Shown: positions 31,429-44,200 of the stretch, one piece after another
How the letters are laid out: each line of letters begins with the position of its first letter
Position numbering within the stretch: position 1 is the stretch's first letter
Assembly: GCF_947241705.1 (NCBI RefSeq)
Contig: NC_079258.1
Location: 248,001-312,000, forward strand
Length of the DNA: 64,000 nt
Source: Saccharomyces mikatae IFO 1815
Taxonomy: Eukaryota; Ascomycota; Saccharomycetes; Saccharomycetales; Saccharomycetaceae
Direction: 5' to 3'
The notes under the pieces: generated by a model
What the model was told of the DNA's origin: nothing
Seen by the model: only the letters and a program-made list of their open reading frames with translations
The model's database searches: none
Position numbers and translations under genes: made by a program

Positions 31429-32560
31429 TATTGAACACCCTGACTTTTAGTTGTTCAGGTTATCTTTAACTAAATTTTTAAAATTTTGATCTTTTTCTAA
31501 TTCATGCATTTTTAGCATTTGAAAATAATTTTAGAGTCAAAAGAAGTGGACCGTTAGGAACTAAATCTAAAAGAAAAAAAGGCTCGTTTTGGTAAGATTC
31601 ATTCCAACAAAGAATGCCATGTTCAATGATGCTGTGGACACTCAGTAATTAAAAATTTGAGAAGAATATAGCATAAACTACAAGAACAAGCACTAGTGTT
31701 CCGCAGGACATTAGCCGTATTTTTGAGGGGGTAGTTATATTGGAGCTCTTAAACGAACCATACTGTGGTGTCGGACTGCACTTCCTGTCGGATAAGTTAG
31801 TTGACAATTCCAATAACCCATTTTTACTTCGTAGCAGCAGTTGGTGTTAACTCCTCGATATATTTTGTTATAACAGAGCATAACCAAATAGCAACAAATA
31901 ATAACAAGCATTGAAACATCCGACTTGACAGCCAATTACGGCAGCTTTGAAGCCCAAAATAGTATAAATATAGCATGATCTCACTTTGACAGAATTCCGA
32001 TTTTACAAAGTGGTAATCACCCAGAGGGATTAAACAAACTACTGTATGCTAACTCTCCGTATATATGATTTTTGTTTATATGCGTCTTAGTCACAGGAGA
32101 TTTTGATCATTAATGAGCTAACTAAAAATACAAAAAGTCTAGAGGAACCAAACTTACAATAATAAGTATACGCTTCTTGCCAAAAGCACTTCCTAGTTCT
32201 CATGAAATATTTCAAGCTGAAATGTATTCTTTTATCCGATTGACCTCTGAAAACCAAACACATGAATTCAAATCTGAGGAATCATGTCAAGGACATCTAA
32301 TAACGTGTAGACTTATGCGTCTTCGCTTAGGTATCTATGTTACATAATTATGGTAGCGCCGTGTTAATTTCCCTTTACGTATGTAAGCTTTTTTTCTCCC
32401 TTTTTAGCTATTGTTTAAGGAGTAACATAAGCTCAAATAACCCCAGTTTTTTTAAGTTAATTACATTTTTCTTCACTGTAATCTACCTGAAAGCAACAAG
32501 ATTTCATGAAGTATTCTGAGAATTACTAAAGAGCAAGGTTTTGGTAGTTTAGCTATTCAC
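31429..32560. other. YCR090C-KIN82 intergenic region
   Basis: 1132 bases of AT-rich sequence between divergently transcribed genes. Small ORFs here lack homology I recognise and no tRNA or LTR pattern is seen. It is probably regulatory sequence for KIN82. Confidence 0.5.
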
Positions 32561-34720
32561 ATGACTCAACAAGAATTACTTTCCCCCTCGCAATGCTTAT
32601 CCAAGGGGAGGAGTATGTCGCTACCAAAAATGTTTGCGCGTAATTTGAAATCTGTTCATGGTAATTTATCTGGTAGCAAAAATATTAATTGTGGTGGCTC
32701 AAGTTACAATCCTTGTTCGTCCACAAGCTCAAACCCACAAATTACTACGACACGTAATGAAAACCAACAGGACCTTCACGTCCCCCTTTCAGCGCATGTA
32801 GAATGCAACGACAGTTGGTCCAGTTTTAAGTTCAATAAATTTAAATCAATGTTTCACCATAACAGGTCAAAGGGCTGTGATATTCCCAATGAACTAGCTT
32901 TAGAAGAAGGTACAGACCAGAGCGAGCAACCCTTAAAGGTATCTGTAGAACAACTGCAAATCTCCACTAACAGTGAGGTCAGTGCCGAAAATACCACCAG
33001 TAGTACGTTCATAATTAATGAGAATATATGCATTACACCCAATGTGATCTCTAAAAGCTCTTCTCCGGATGCGGAATTGTCTACTTTTGACATGTCCACA
33101 GATCCGTCATCCTTCCACACTCCTAGTTCCCCGAGTTATATTGCAAAGGAGAGTAGAAATCTGAGTAATGGTTCTTTGAATGATATTAATGAAGACGAAG
33201 AGCTCCAGCACTTCCATGGAAAGGTCAGCGAAAGTTGCAAGGCCTCACCCATAGGTCACTTTCCCTTATCAAATTTCCCGACTGACAGCCTGAGGGGAAA
33301 TAACGGAAGTAAAATGGATCAAGTACCTACAGACACAACACCACGTTTAAGAAGGGCTGCTTCTGAACCCTTCAATACGGAAAAGAATGAGTTATTACAC
33401 GAAAACTACATCGCTTTAAAACAGCCTCCAAATTTGGGAGATATCATAGAACCTAAAAGATCCCATCGTTTAAGAACTAAATCTTTTAGTAACAAGTTTC
33501 AAGATATCACCGTCGAGCCTCGATCTTTCGAGAAGATTAGATTGCTGGGCCAGGGCGATGTGGGTAAAGTATATTTAGTGAGGGAGCGTGATACCAACCA
33601 AATATTTGCCCTAAAAGTTTTGAGTAAACATGAAATGATCAAAAGGAAAAAAATTAAGCGCGTTCTTACTGAACAGGAAATTCTAGCAACAAGTGATCAT
33701 CCATTTATTGTAACATTGTACCATTCTTTTCAAACTGAAGATTATTTGTATCTCTGTATGGAATACTGCATGGGAGGGGAATTCTTTAGAGCTTTGCAGA
33801 CAAGAAAAAGTAAATGCATAGCTGAAGAAGATGCAAAATTTTATGCCAGTGAAGTAGTAGCGGCTTTGGAATATCTGCACCTGCTAGGCTTCATATATAG
33901 AGACTTAAAACCTGAGAATATACTATTGCATCAATCAGGTCATGTTATGCTTTCAGATTTTGATTTATCTATCCAGGCAATAGGGTCAAAAAATCCTACT
34001 ATGAAAGATTCTACGTATTTAGACACAAAAATCTGTTCAGATGGATTTAGAACCAACTCATTTGTAGGTACTGAAGAGTACTTAGCTCCAGAAGTAATCA
34101 GGGGGAATGGCCATACAGCAGCAGTAGATTGGTGGACTCTAGGAATATTAGTTTACGAGATGTTATTCGGATGTACTCCATTTAAAGGAGTTAATTCGAA
34201 TGAAACTTTTTCTAACATTTTAGCCAAGGATGCCAAATTTCCTCACGGTAAGGAGGTATCAAAAAATTGTAAAGATTTGATTAAAAAACTATTGAACAAA
34301 AACGAGACAAAAAGACTTGGTTCCAAGTTAGGAGCAACAGACATAAAAAGACATCCATTTTTCAAGAAAGTTCAATGGTCGTTCTTAAGAAACCAAGATC
34401 CCCCCCTAATACCGGCATTAAATGACAACGGTTGTGAACTCCCTTCTATTTTATCTTGCAATAAACACTCTAAAAATAACCCTGTAAGCAAACAAGAAAC
34501 CAAAATGTTTTGCGAGAAAGTTGCAAATGATGACGAAATGGATGAGGCCGATCCGTTTCATGATTTCAATTCCATGAGTTTAACAAAAACAGATGATAAT
34601 ATTTTAACATACTCGGAGAATCATACTTATGGCAAAGTTTTATACAAAGCAAGTTGCACAAGATCAAGGCATAACAATTCTCATAGAAGTTTCTTTAAAG
34701 TCATAATACCTGAACTATAA
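32561..34720 (+). CDS. KIN82: Kin82, AGC-family flippase kinase
   Basis: 719 residues (YCR091W). The N-terminal about 320 residues are Ser-rich and variable. The kinase domain begins near residue 325: [11 protein letters not shown] glycine loop, FALKVLSK with the ATP-binding Lys, [13 protein letters not shown] catalytic loop, LSDFDLS (DFD replacing DFG, typical of this subfamily), and [16 protein letters not shown] long insert separates the last two, as in Fpk1. Kin82 and Fpk1 phosphorylate the Dnf1/Dnf2-Lem3 flippases and so control lipid asymmetry downstream of Ypk1. CDC50, subunit of the related Drs2 flippase, lies 10 kb away. Confidence 0.96.
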   Translation: MTQQELLSPSQCLSKGRSMSLPKMFARNLKSVHGNLSGSKNINCGGSSYNPCSSTSSNPQITTTRNENQQDLHVPLSAHVECNDSWSSFKFNKFKSMFHHNRSKGCDIPNELALEEGTDQSEQPLKVSVEQLQISTNSEVSAENTTSSTFIINENICITPNVISKSSSPDAELSTFDMSTDPSSFHTPSSPSYIAKESRNLSNGSLNDINEDEELQHFHGKVSESCKASPIGHFPLSNFPTDSLRGNNGSKMDQVPTDTTPRLRRAASEPFNTEKNELLHENYIALKQPPNLGDIIEPKRSHRLRTKSFSNKFQDITVEPRSFEKIRLLGQGDVGKVYLVRERDTNQIFALKVLSKHEMIKRKKIKRVLTEQEILATSDHPFIVTLYHSFQTEDYLYLCMEYCMGGEFFRALQTRKSKCIAEEDAKFYASEVVAALEYLHLLGFIYRDLKPENILLHQSGHVMLSDFDLSIQAIGSKNPTMKDSTYLDTKICSDGFRTNSFVGTEEYLAPEVIRGNGHTAAVDWWTLGILVYEMLFGCTPFKGVNSNETFSNILAKDAKFPHGKEVSKNCKDLIKKLLNKNETKRLGSKLGATDIKRHPFFKKVQWSFLRNQDPPLIPALNDNGCELPSILSCNKHSKNNPVSKQETKMFCEKVANDDEMDEADPFHDFNSMSLTKTDDNILTYSENHTYGKVLYKASCTRSRHNNSHRSFFKVIIPEL

Positions 34721-34913
34721 AACGACCTCCCACAGGAGGATATGTTCATACACGAATTTTCGTGCTGGCTTTTCTTGATTCTCCTTATGACAATAGTGTA
34801 ATGAACTATTTAAAAGTAAACAAATTAACAAAAAATAATAAACAAAAAATGTACTTATTTTTTATTTTTTTTTCATAGACCTGTGCGTATAAATATACGT
34901 ACAATTATATCGA

Positions 34914-37900
34914 TCAATGAATATCCAATGATAGTAATCTCAAAAGTTTATCCGTTGCTGATATATCATCGTTTTTCAATATTATTTTTAGATAACTGAT
35001 TAATTTAAGCAAATCACCGTTGGCAGCTTCTTTTCGTAATTCTTCGGAGATACTGAAAGCCCGGTTTATAATGCCCTTGTCTAAACGTGCTAATTTCGCA
35101 ACATTCATTCCATAACTGTTATATGTTAATCCCTTCTTCAACTTATATAAGAAAATCACGCTCATCCAGCTTTCACCAGGTTTTTGTTCTTCCACATAAT
35201 CCATATGGTAGTTTCTTATTAATGATGATTTGATTTCTCCCAACATGGGAAAATGTGTGGTGAATAGTATTAAGGGACAATCGTTTAGTTCGGAGAAATA
35301 CTTTATTAATGCATATGATATTGCTATACCATCATGCGTCCCAGTACCTCTTCCAACTTCATCTAACAATAACAAAGATCGTTCATTGCAATTCTTCAAA
35401 ATCTGTAAGATATCAAGCATTTCCACTTTGAATGTAGAATCACCATTTAAGATATCGTCATGTGCACCAATTCGAGTTAGTACACTATCAAATATGCTCA
35501 ATCTCATCTCTTCCGCAGGTACAAAAGAGCCAATCTGTGCCATTATAGTTAACAGCGCAACTTGCCTAATATAAGAGGACTTTCCACCCATATTCGGCCC
35601 CGTTATGATGTTGATTTTACCATCTTCTGGGGACATCATGATATCATTCGGTACATAGTGAACATCCAGCGATTCGATAATCGGATTTCTTGCCTTCTTC
35701 GCAATAATCGCTTGTTGCCCAACCACAAAAGTTGGTCTAACATAGTTTAGATTACATGATGTGGCTGCAAGTGATAAAATACAGTCATAATGGGCTAAAT
35801 TTAGTACGATTTTACGAAGTCCTGTATACTCTGCCGTAATTTTATTCAAAAACACCTTATACTGCAACTCAGATTCACGAATTAACAAGTCCTTATAATA
35901 TTCTAGTTTCTGAGTTAGCTTTTGGGTTTTTGGAGTGGTAAATCTGCTAACCATCTTGGTATTATTAACTTTTATCCAATCGTCGGGCAAATCCTTAACT
36001 TGCGAGTTTTTCACTTCGATCAAGTATTCAACTTCATCTCTGAAGTTCAAATAAGGACGTTTGAGATACTTTCGTATCTCTATTAATTCCTCCTTTAACT
36101 GTGACCGTACCAATTCACTATCCCTTTGTATTCTTATTATACCTTCTGAATGATCATAGTTGTTTAAATTGAAGAAATCCATTACCTGTTTATCCGGATT
36201 TTTCTCCATTATTGCTGTAACATTGATCATGGTGAGAAAATGAGGTAATTGAGTGCTGGAAAGTAATTCGTTCAATTCACTGAATAATTTGAAGAGTAAG
36301 GATGATTTTTTGCTTATGGTGCCTTCGGATGATTTGAAATATTCTGATAGATATGATTGATGCACTTTGAAGTGATCAACGAAGGATGTTATCTGCTTTA
36401 GGTAAAAATAAACTTCTTTTCTAGAGGTTGTACCGTATGTTATACGATTTAAGGTCCTTAGTAAGTCCGGGGTATGATTTAACATTTGATTCAACGATTC
36501 AAAAAAAATACTATGATTGATTTCGGATGTGATAAACTCAACGGCATCAAGTCGTTCTTCGATCTGGCGTACATCAATCAAAGGTTTGAGAATCCATTCT
36601 CTTAACATTCTAAACCCAAATGATGTCCTTGTATGGTCCATTAACCAAAACAAAGAACCCTTACCACCATCATGAGTGAAAATGTCTAGACTTTGCAAAG
36701 TATTGGGATCTAACAACATATGTATTTTTGATGCAAATGGTGAGTAAATAGAAGGTATCAAGATCACCTGTTCATTGTTATATTCAAGCATATGTGAATA
36801 TAATTTGAAAACTAGCTGTATGAGTGAAGGTGAAAGTTTTATCTTTTCATTCATTACTTTTATTGCGTGAACGACATCTTCTTCTAAATCACCCACATCC
36901 TTATGAATTAAAACACATGACATATCCTTGAAAAGTTTTGCCACATGCAACGGCAGATTTTCTGTGCTTACTAATACTTCAATAGGCTGTAGATATTTGA
37001 TTCGTACCTGTAGTTTCTCATCAGCAAGATTAGGTTCTTCAAATTCATCATAAACAACTTCTCCATTATTTAAATTGACAGAAAGCAAAGAATATTTAGC
37101 CAACTTATCCTGATATACGGTACAAGAAAGGGCCCATATACTGTTTGTATCACCAAGAATACGCTTACCTCTAAGAGCAAAAGTAGAGTTTACACCAAAT
37201 GTAGCTTTGGTGAAAACATTCGAAACCTTTCTCTCAAAAACATTGGATTTGTTTGAGCTTGGGTCATGCTTCTTCATAGCACTTGTTTCTGTTTGCTCCA
37301 CCACGGCCACCTTCAAATTATGATGTATAAGCCTCTCCAGATGAACGTTTAATCTAACATCTGGGAAAGAACAATATGCAAACTGCTTATGATTAGAATC
37401 TTGAGGGTTAGACTCATCGATAGTTAATTTGCCAGGTACTAACTTTATATGAAGTATCCTACTAACCACTACTGCGTCTTCTGCAAAACATTTATACTTG
37501 TAGCCTACTCTAATGACAAGTATTTTATCTATATGATGCTTTTTCAAATCCTGAACCTGTTTGTCCAAGGGCGTAAGTTTCGTCATGTGCTTTTTAACTT
37601 TTTTTTTTATAGAGACTTCTATATCCTCCTCCCCACCTTCACCAGATTGAGCATCATCATCAGCTCGTCTTTTCATTATTCTCTCCAATTTTTTTGCAAA
37701 ATCTATTCCATTAGATGTCGACGAAGTATTATTTCCCTCTTCAGAATTTCCCAAAATGTTCAATGAAATGCCATCATTAGCTACCATAGTACTTGCCGTT
37801 GAAGGAGGCTCCGCAATATCATCTTCATCAGTATCAAGGCAGATGGATTCACTACCTACGTCATTTCCAATCGCAAATTCCTGGTTCTGCCTCTGCGTCA

Positions 37901-37955
37901 GCTCTGGTCTGCTTGCTTTCTTGAAAAACCTGCTTATTGTGGGTTGTCCTGCCAT
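34914..37955 (-). CDS. MSH3: Msh3, MutS-type mismatch repair protein
   Basis: 1013 residues from the ATG at 37955 ([13 protein letters not shown]), matching the annotated cerevisiae start (YCR092C); the frame runs on upstream but without an ATG. The N-terminal [10 protein letters not shown] is a PCNA-interacting peptide. A basic low-complexity segment is followed by the mismatch-binding MutS domain I ([20 protein letters not shown]), lever and clamp regions. The C-terminal ATPase has Walker [10 protein letters not shown] and Walker [18 protein letters not shown]. Msh3 pairs with Msh2 as MutSbeta for large insertion/deletion loops and 3'-tail removal in single-strand annealing. Confidence 0.97.
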   Translation of the reverse strand: MAGQPTISRFFKKASRPELTQRQNQEFAIGNDVGSESICLDTDEDDIAEPPSTASTMVANDGISLNILGNSEEGNNTSSTSNGIDFAKKLERIMKRRADDDAQSGEGGEEDIEVSIKKKVKKHMTKLTPLDKQVQDLKKHHIDKILVIRVGYKYKCFAEDAVVVSRILHIKLVPGKLTIDESNPQDSNHKQFAYCSFPDVRLNVHLERLIHHNLKVAVVEQTETSAMKKHDPSSNKSNVFERKVSNVFTKATFGVNSTFALRGKRILGDTNSIWALSCTVYQDKLAKYSLLSVNLNNGEVVYDEFEEPNLADEKLQVRIKYLQPIEVLVSTENLPLHVAKLFKDMSCVLIHKDVGDLEEDVVHAIKVMNEKIKLSPSLIQLVFKLYSHMLEYNNEQVILIPSIYSPFASKIHMLLDPNTLQSLDIFTHDGGKGSLFWLMDHTRTSFGFRMLREWILKPLIDVRQIEERLDAVEFITSEINHSIFFESLNQMLNHTPDLLRTLNRITYGTTSRKEVYFYLKQITSFVDHFKVHQSYLSEYFKSSEGTISKKSSLLFKLFSELNELLSSTQLPHFLTMINVTAIMEKNPDKQVMDFFNLNNYDHSEGIIRIQRDSELVRSQLKEELIEIRKYLKRPYLNFRDEVEYLIEVKNSQVKDLPDDWIKVNNTKMVSRFTTPKTQKLTQKLEYYKDLLIRESELQYKVFLNKITAEYTGLRKIVLNLAHYDCILSLAATSCNLNYVRPTFVVGQQAIIAKKARNPIIESLDVHYVPNDIMMSPEDGKINIITGPNMGGKSSYIRQVALLTIMAQIGSFVPAEEMRLSIFDSVLTRIGAHDDILNGDSTFKVEMLDILQILKNCNERSLLLLDEVGRGTGTHDGIAISYALIKYFSELNDCPLILFTTHFPMLGEIKSSLIRNYHMDYVEEQKPGESWMSVIFLYKLKKGLTYNSYGMNVAKLARLDKGIINRAFSISEELRKEAANGDLLKLISYLKIILKNDDISATDKLLRLLSLDIH

Positions 37956-38255
37956 TGTTCTCAACGACCTCAACAAAATAGATCAATATGCGACATTAAC
38001 AACTTATTCACTACCGGTTTAAGTGCATTTCCTTTATCACCATTCTTCCATATAGTATATCATTGGAAATTCACGTGACTGAATCCTCCGTCAGGTGTGA
38101 TACCTACACGAAAATTTTTCTTTTTTTTCGGTGGCAACCGAAGACAAACCATCAAATTCGCATAAGATAAACAGGGGCAAAGGTGAATTGGGTACAGATT
38201 ATCGTTATCTATAAACCATAAGTAATTAAAACGTTACTCAGGGACAATTGATTAC
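37956..38255. promoter_or_regulatory. MSH3-CDC39 divergent promoter region with Cbf1-type E-box
   Basis: A 300-base shared promoter. TTCACGTGA spans 38070-38078, a palindromic E-box of the Cbf1 type (core 38072-38077). Poly-T lies nearby at 38117-38128. No gene is seen. Confidence 0.55.
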
Positions 38256-41200
38256 ATGCTATCGGCCACACACAGTAATTTGAACACAGCATCTAATATT
38301 CAAACAATAAAAGAGAAACAGGCCGCTCAAATCATCATTGCACATATTAGTTTATTATTAACAACTCTCAACAACAACAATTTCGAATCTGTGGAAAGAG
38401 AAATTAGACATATTTTAGACAAATCATCCGTAGATATTTACATAAAAGTTTGGCAGCGATTATTGACGTTAAGTTCTCGGGACATATTACAAGCGGGAAA
38501 ATTTTTACTTCAAGAAAATTTACTGCATAGATTACTATTTGAGTTTGCAAAGGATTTACCAACGAAAAGCACAGAACTTCTTCAGCTTTTAAAACAACGA
38601 ACCTTTGAAAACCAGGAGTTTTTGAAGCAAACAGGAATTACATTATCACATTTCATTGATCTATTTGATAAGTCTGCAAATAAGGACATTATAGAATCAC
38701 TTGACCGTTCCTCTCAGATTGAAAATTTCAAAGCAATTAAGATGAATCATACAAATTATTTAAGGAATTTTTTCCTCCAAACTACACCGGAAACATTAGA
38801 GCCAAATTTACGCGACTTATTGCATTCATTGGAAGGTGAAAGCCTAAATGACTTACTGGCCCTTTTACTATCCGAAATACTTTCGCCAGGGTCTCAGAGT
38901 TTACAAAACGATCCTACAAGGAGTTGGTTGACACCTTCAATAGTATCAGACGCGACTAGTTGTGGTGAAGTTATAGCAAGATCCATTAGTTCTGTAAAGT
39001 CGAACCAAATAAATTGGAATCGCGTATTCAATTTAATGTCAACAAAGTATTTCTTAAGTGTACCATTGATGCCTACTACAGCTTCTTTGAGTTGCTTATT
39101 TGCTGCATTACACGATGGTCCAGTTATTGATGAATTTTTCAGTTGTGATTGGAAAGTTATTTTCAAGTTGGATTTGGCCGTTCAATTGAATAAATGGTCG
39201 GTACAGAACGGCTGTTTTGATTTACTAAATGTAGAAGGGACTAGAAAAGTTTCTGACTCGATTCCGAACACAAAACAGTCCTTACTGTATCTATCATCTA
39301 TTGCATCATTGAATTTAGAATTGTTCTTACAAAGGGAGGAATTATCTGATAGTCCTATGTTAGTTTACTTTCAAGAGTGCTTTTTTGAAGATTTTAACTA
39401 CGCTCCTGAATATCTTCTTTTGGCTCTAATCAAAGAAATGAAACGTTTTATTTTGTTAATAGAAAACAAGACAATAATCGATGAGATACTGATTACATTA
39501 CTGGTTCAAGTTCATAATAAATCACCATCATCATTTAAGGACGTTATTTCGACACTAACTGATGATTCCAAAATCATAGAAGCAGCTAAAATAATAATTA
39601 ATTCTGAAGACGCCTCTATTGCAAACTTTTTAAAATCACTATTAGATGCTGGAAGGTTGGAGTCAGTAATTAATAAACTTTCCTTCAACGAAGCTTTTAG
39701 AATCTTACCGTGCGCCAGACAGATTGGTTGGGACGGGTTCGATACTTTTCTAAAAACAAAAATATCACCATCTAATGTCGATGTAGTACTGGAAACACTA
39801 GAAGCTCAAACAAAAATGACTGATGCGAACACTCAATTCAGGTCTTTGAAAACATTCGACTTGTTTGCTTTACGTTCTATAATTGAAGTACTGAACAAAT
39901 GCCCACTAGATGTTCTCCAACTACAAAGGTTTGAATCCTTAGAATTTTCTTTATTGATTGCTTTCCCGAGACTGATAAATTTTGGGTTTGGGCACGATGA
40001 GGCTATTTTGGCCAATGGTGACATCACAGGAATCAATGGTGACATCGAGAAGGAGATGCAGAATTATTTACAGAAAATGTATAGCGGTGAATTGGCCATT
40101 AAAGATGTCATCGAACTTTTAAGGAAATTAAGGGATAGTGATTTGCCAAGAGATCAGGAAGTTTTTACGTGTATTACACATGCTGTTATAGCAGAATCGA
40201 GTTTTTTCCAAGATTACCCATTAGATGCTTTAGCTACCACTTCTGTTCTCTTTGGATCAATGATTCTTTTCCAATTGTTACGTGGTTTCGTATTAGACGT
40301 CGCATTCAGGATAATCATGAAATTTGCCAAGGAGCCTCCTGAATCTAAGATGTTTAAGTTTGCTGTACAGGCTATTTATGCGTTTAGAATACGTTTGGCC
40401 GAATATCCACAATATTGTAAGGATTTGTTAAGAGAAGTTCCAGCGTTAAAATCTCAGGCTCAAGTTTATCAATCCATTGTGGAAGCCGCTACATTAGCAA
40501 ATGCCCCAAAGGAAAGACCAAGACCCGTTCAGGAAATGATCCCATTAAAGTTCTTTGTTGTTGATGAGGTTTCATGTCAAATCAATCAAGATGGCGCCCC
40601 TAAAGACATTGTAGAAAAGGTCCTTTTTGTTCTCAATAATGTTACACTTGCTAATCTGAATAATAAGGTCGATGAGTTGAAGAAAAATTTAACGCCCAAT
40701 TACTTTTCTTGGTTTTCCACGTACCTAGTTACTCAAAGGGCCAAAACAGAGCCTAATTATCATGAACTCTACAGCAAAGTTATAGTTGCCATGGGATCAG
40801 GGTTACTACATCAGTTTATGGTCAACGTCACTTTGCGACAATTGTTTGTTCTGTTATCTGCAAAGGATGAGCAAGCTATCGATAAAAGGCATCTAAAAAA
40901 CTTGGCCTCATGGTTGGGATGTATAACATTAGCTTTAAGCAAGCCAATCAAACACAAGAATATTGCATTCAGGGAAATGTTACTCGAGGCCTATAAGGAA
41001 AAGAGGTTGGAAATAGTTGTCCCATTCGTAACGAAGGTATTACAGGGGGCTTCTGAATCAAGAATTTTCAAGCCACCAAATCCATGGACTGTTGGTATAT
41101 TAAAGCTATTAATCGAATTAAATGAGAAAGCAAACTGGAAGTTAAGCCTGACTTTTGAAGTTGAGGTCCTATTAAAGTCTTTCAATTTAACCACCAAATC

Positions 41201-44200
41201 TTTTAAGGCCTCAAATTTCATTGATATTCCAGAAAGTATAGAAAATTTATCAGGGGCTTTAGGTTCAATCACTTTGGAGCAACAGCAAACGGAGCAACAA
41301 AGGCAAATTTTATTGATGCAACAACATCAACAACAGATGCTATTATATCAGCAAAGGCAACAGCAGCAGCAACAAAGACAACAACAACATCATATGAGTG
41401 CGAACACAATTTCAGATCAGCAAACGACCTTTGGCGGTGAGGGAACGGTTTCGCATGATAACCCTTTCAACAACTTACTCGGTTCCACTATTTTTGTAAC
41501 ACATCCCGATTTGAAGAGGGTCTTCCAAATGGCTCTAGCTAAGTCAGTTCGCGAAATTTTGTTAGAAGTGGTTGAAAAATCATCAGGAATTGCTGTTGTT
41601 ACCACAACAAAAATAATTCTCAAAGACTTTGCTACTGAAGTTGATGAGTCTAAATTAAAAACTGCCGCAATAATAATGGTAAGGCATTTAGCACAAAGCC
41701 TGGCTCGGGCTACTTCTATTGAACCGTTGAAAGAGGGTATTCGTTCTACCATGCAATCACTAGCACCAAACTTGATGTCTCTCTCCTCTTCTCCTGGAGA
41801 AGAACTTGACACAGCAATAAATGAGAATATTGGTATTGCTTTGATTCTGATTGAAAAAGCATCCATGGACAAGTCTACTCAAGATTTGGCAGACCAATTG
41901 ATGCAGGCAATTGCTATTCGTCGTTATCATAAGGAAAGAAGGGCTGATCAACCGTTCATTACCCAAAATACTAATCCGTATTCATTATCTTTGCCAGAAC
42001 CTCTTGGCTTGAAGAATGCTGGTGTTACTCCTCAACAATTTAGAGTATACGAAGAATTTGGTAAGAATATCCCAAACTTGGATGTTATTCCATTTGCTGG
42101 ATTGCCCGCTCATGCTCCACCAATCACTCAAAGCATGAATTTATCTCAACCTCAACAGCAACAAGCGCAGTTGCCTACTCAACTCTTGACCGCCGAACAA
42201 ATAAGAGCCCAACAACAACAGCAATTACAGAAAAATCGGTTGAGTCAGCCATCTCAATCAGCTCAGCCACTGGGCGTTAATGCCCCAAATCAACAAGCTG
42301 GAATTACTGCAGTTCAATCAGACCTAGAGCAGAACCAGCGTGTTCTTGTACATCTCATGGATATTTTGGTTTCTCAAATTAAAGAAAATGCTGCGAAAAA
42401 TAACTTAGCTGAATTGGGTGACCAAAACCAAATTAAGACCATTATTTTCCAAATTTTGTCATTTATCGCAAAGAGCGCACAAAAGGATCAATTAGCATTA
42501 AAGGTCTCACAAGCTGTTGTAAATAGTCTTTTTGCTACTAGTGAGAGTCCTCTTTGTAGAGAAGTTTTGTCCTTACTCTTGGAAAAGTTATGTTCTTTGT
42601 CTCTCGTTGCTAGAAAGGATGTTGTTTGGTGGTTAGTTTATGCCTTGGATAGCAGAAAATTCAATGTTCCAGTAATCAGATCTCTACTAGAAGTTAATTT
42701 GATTGATGCTACAGAATTAGATAACGTTTTGGTCACTGCAATGAAGAATAGAATGGAAAACTCTACTGAATTTGCTATGAAACTGATCGAGAATTCCGTG
42801 TTATCTGATGATTCCATCCTGATGAGGATGGACTTTATCAAAACCCTAGAACACTTGACTTCTTTAGAGGATGAAAACGTAAAGAAATTTATGAAAGAAT
42901 TCGAAGATACTAAGATAATGCCGGTGAAGAAAGGTACCAAGACTAGCAGGACAGAAAAATTTTATTTGGTGTTTACAGAGTGGGTAAAATTACTTCAAAG
43001 AGTTGAAAAGAACGACGTGATTACTACCGTATTTATTAAGCAATTAGTGGAGAAGGGCGTTATAAGCGATACTGACAACTTAATCACATTTGTGAAAAGC
43101 TCTCTTGAACTTTCAGTGTCTTCATTCAAAGAAAGTGATCCAACTGATGAAGTGTTCATTGCTATCGATGCGCTGGGATCGTTAATTGTTAAGCTTTTAA
43201 TTTTGCAAGATTTCAAAGATACTACAAGAAGAGACTATATCAATGCAATCTTTTCAGTCATCGTTTTAGTATTCGCCAAGGATCACAGCCAAGAGGGTAC
43301 GACGTTCAATGAAAGACCATATTTCAGACTATTCTCAAACATCTTGTACGAGTGGGCCACCATTAGAACACACAATTTTGTAAGGGTATCTGATTCTGTA
43401 ACTAGACAAGAGCTGATTAAATTTGACCCAGTGTTTTACAATACCTTCTCAGAATATTTGCATTCTTTACAACCATTTGCCTTTCCTGGATTCTCATTCG
43501 CGTGGGTCACACTATTATCACACAGGATGTTATTACCAGTCATGTTGAGACTACCCAAGAAGATGGGCTGGGAAAAATTAATGCTTTTGATAATCGATTT
43601 GTTTAACTTTTTGGATCAGTACACAAGTAAACATTCTGTATCCGATGCTGTTTCTGTTGTTTACAAAGGAACACTTCGTGTTATATTAGGAATTTCCAAT
43701 GATGTACCATCATTTTTGATTGAAAATCATTATGAATTAATGAATAATCTACCTCCAACGTATTTTCAACTAAAGAATGTCATTCTATCTGCTATTCCTA
43801 AACACATGACTGTGCCGAACCCATACGATGTGGATATATCTATGGAAAATATTCCGTCATGTAAGGAGCTACCTGAAGTGTTCTTTGATCCTGTGATTGA
43901 TTTACACTCTTTAAAGAAACCAGTTGACAACTATCTTCGTATCCCTTCCAATTCGTTATTAAGAACCATTTTAAATTCCGTTTACAAAGATACGTATGAC
44001 ATAAAAAAGGGCGTCGGATATGAATTTTTATCTGTTGATAGTAAATTAATCCGAGCCATCGTACTACATGTAGGTATTGAAGCAGGAATAGAGTATAAAA
44101 GAACATCTTCAAATGCGGTATTCAATACGAAATCTTCTTATTACACTTTATTGTTTAACCTGATCCAAAACGGTAGTATTGAAATAAAACATCAAATTAT

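Noticed and set aside
31735-31935. 66-codon ORF between YCR090C and KIN82
   Set aside because: No homology, isolated, and in a long regulatory interval; also looked for an LTR there and found no TG...CA termini.
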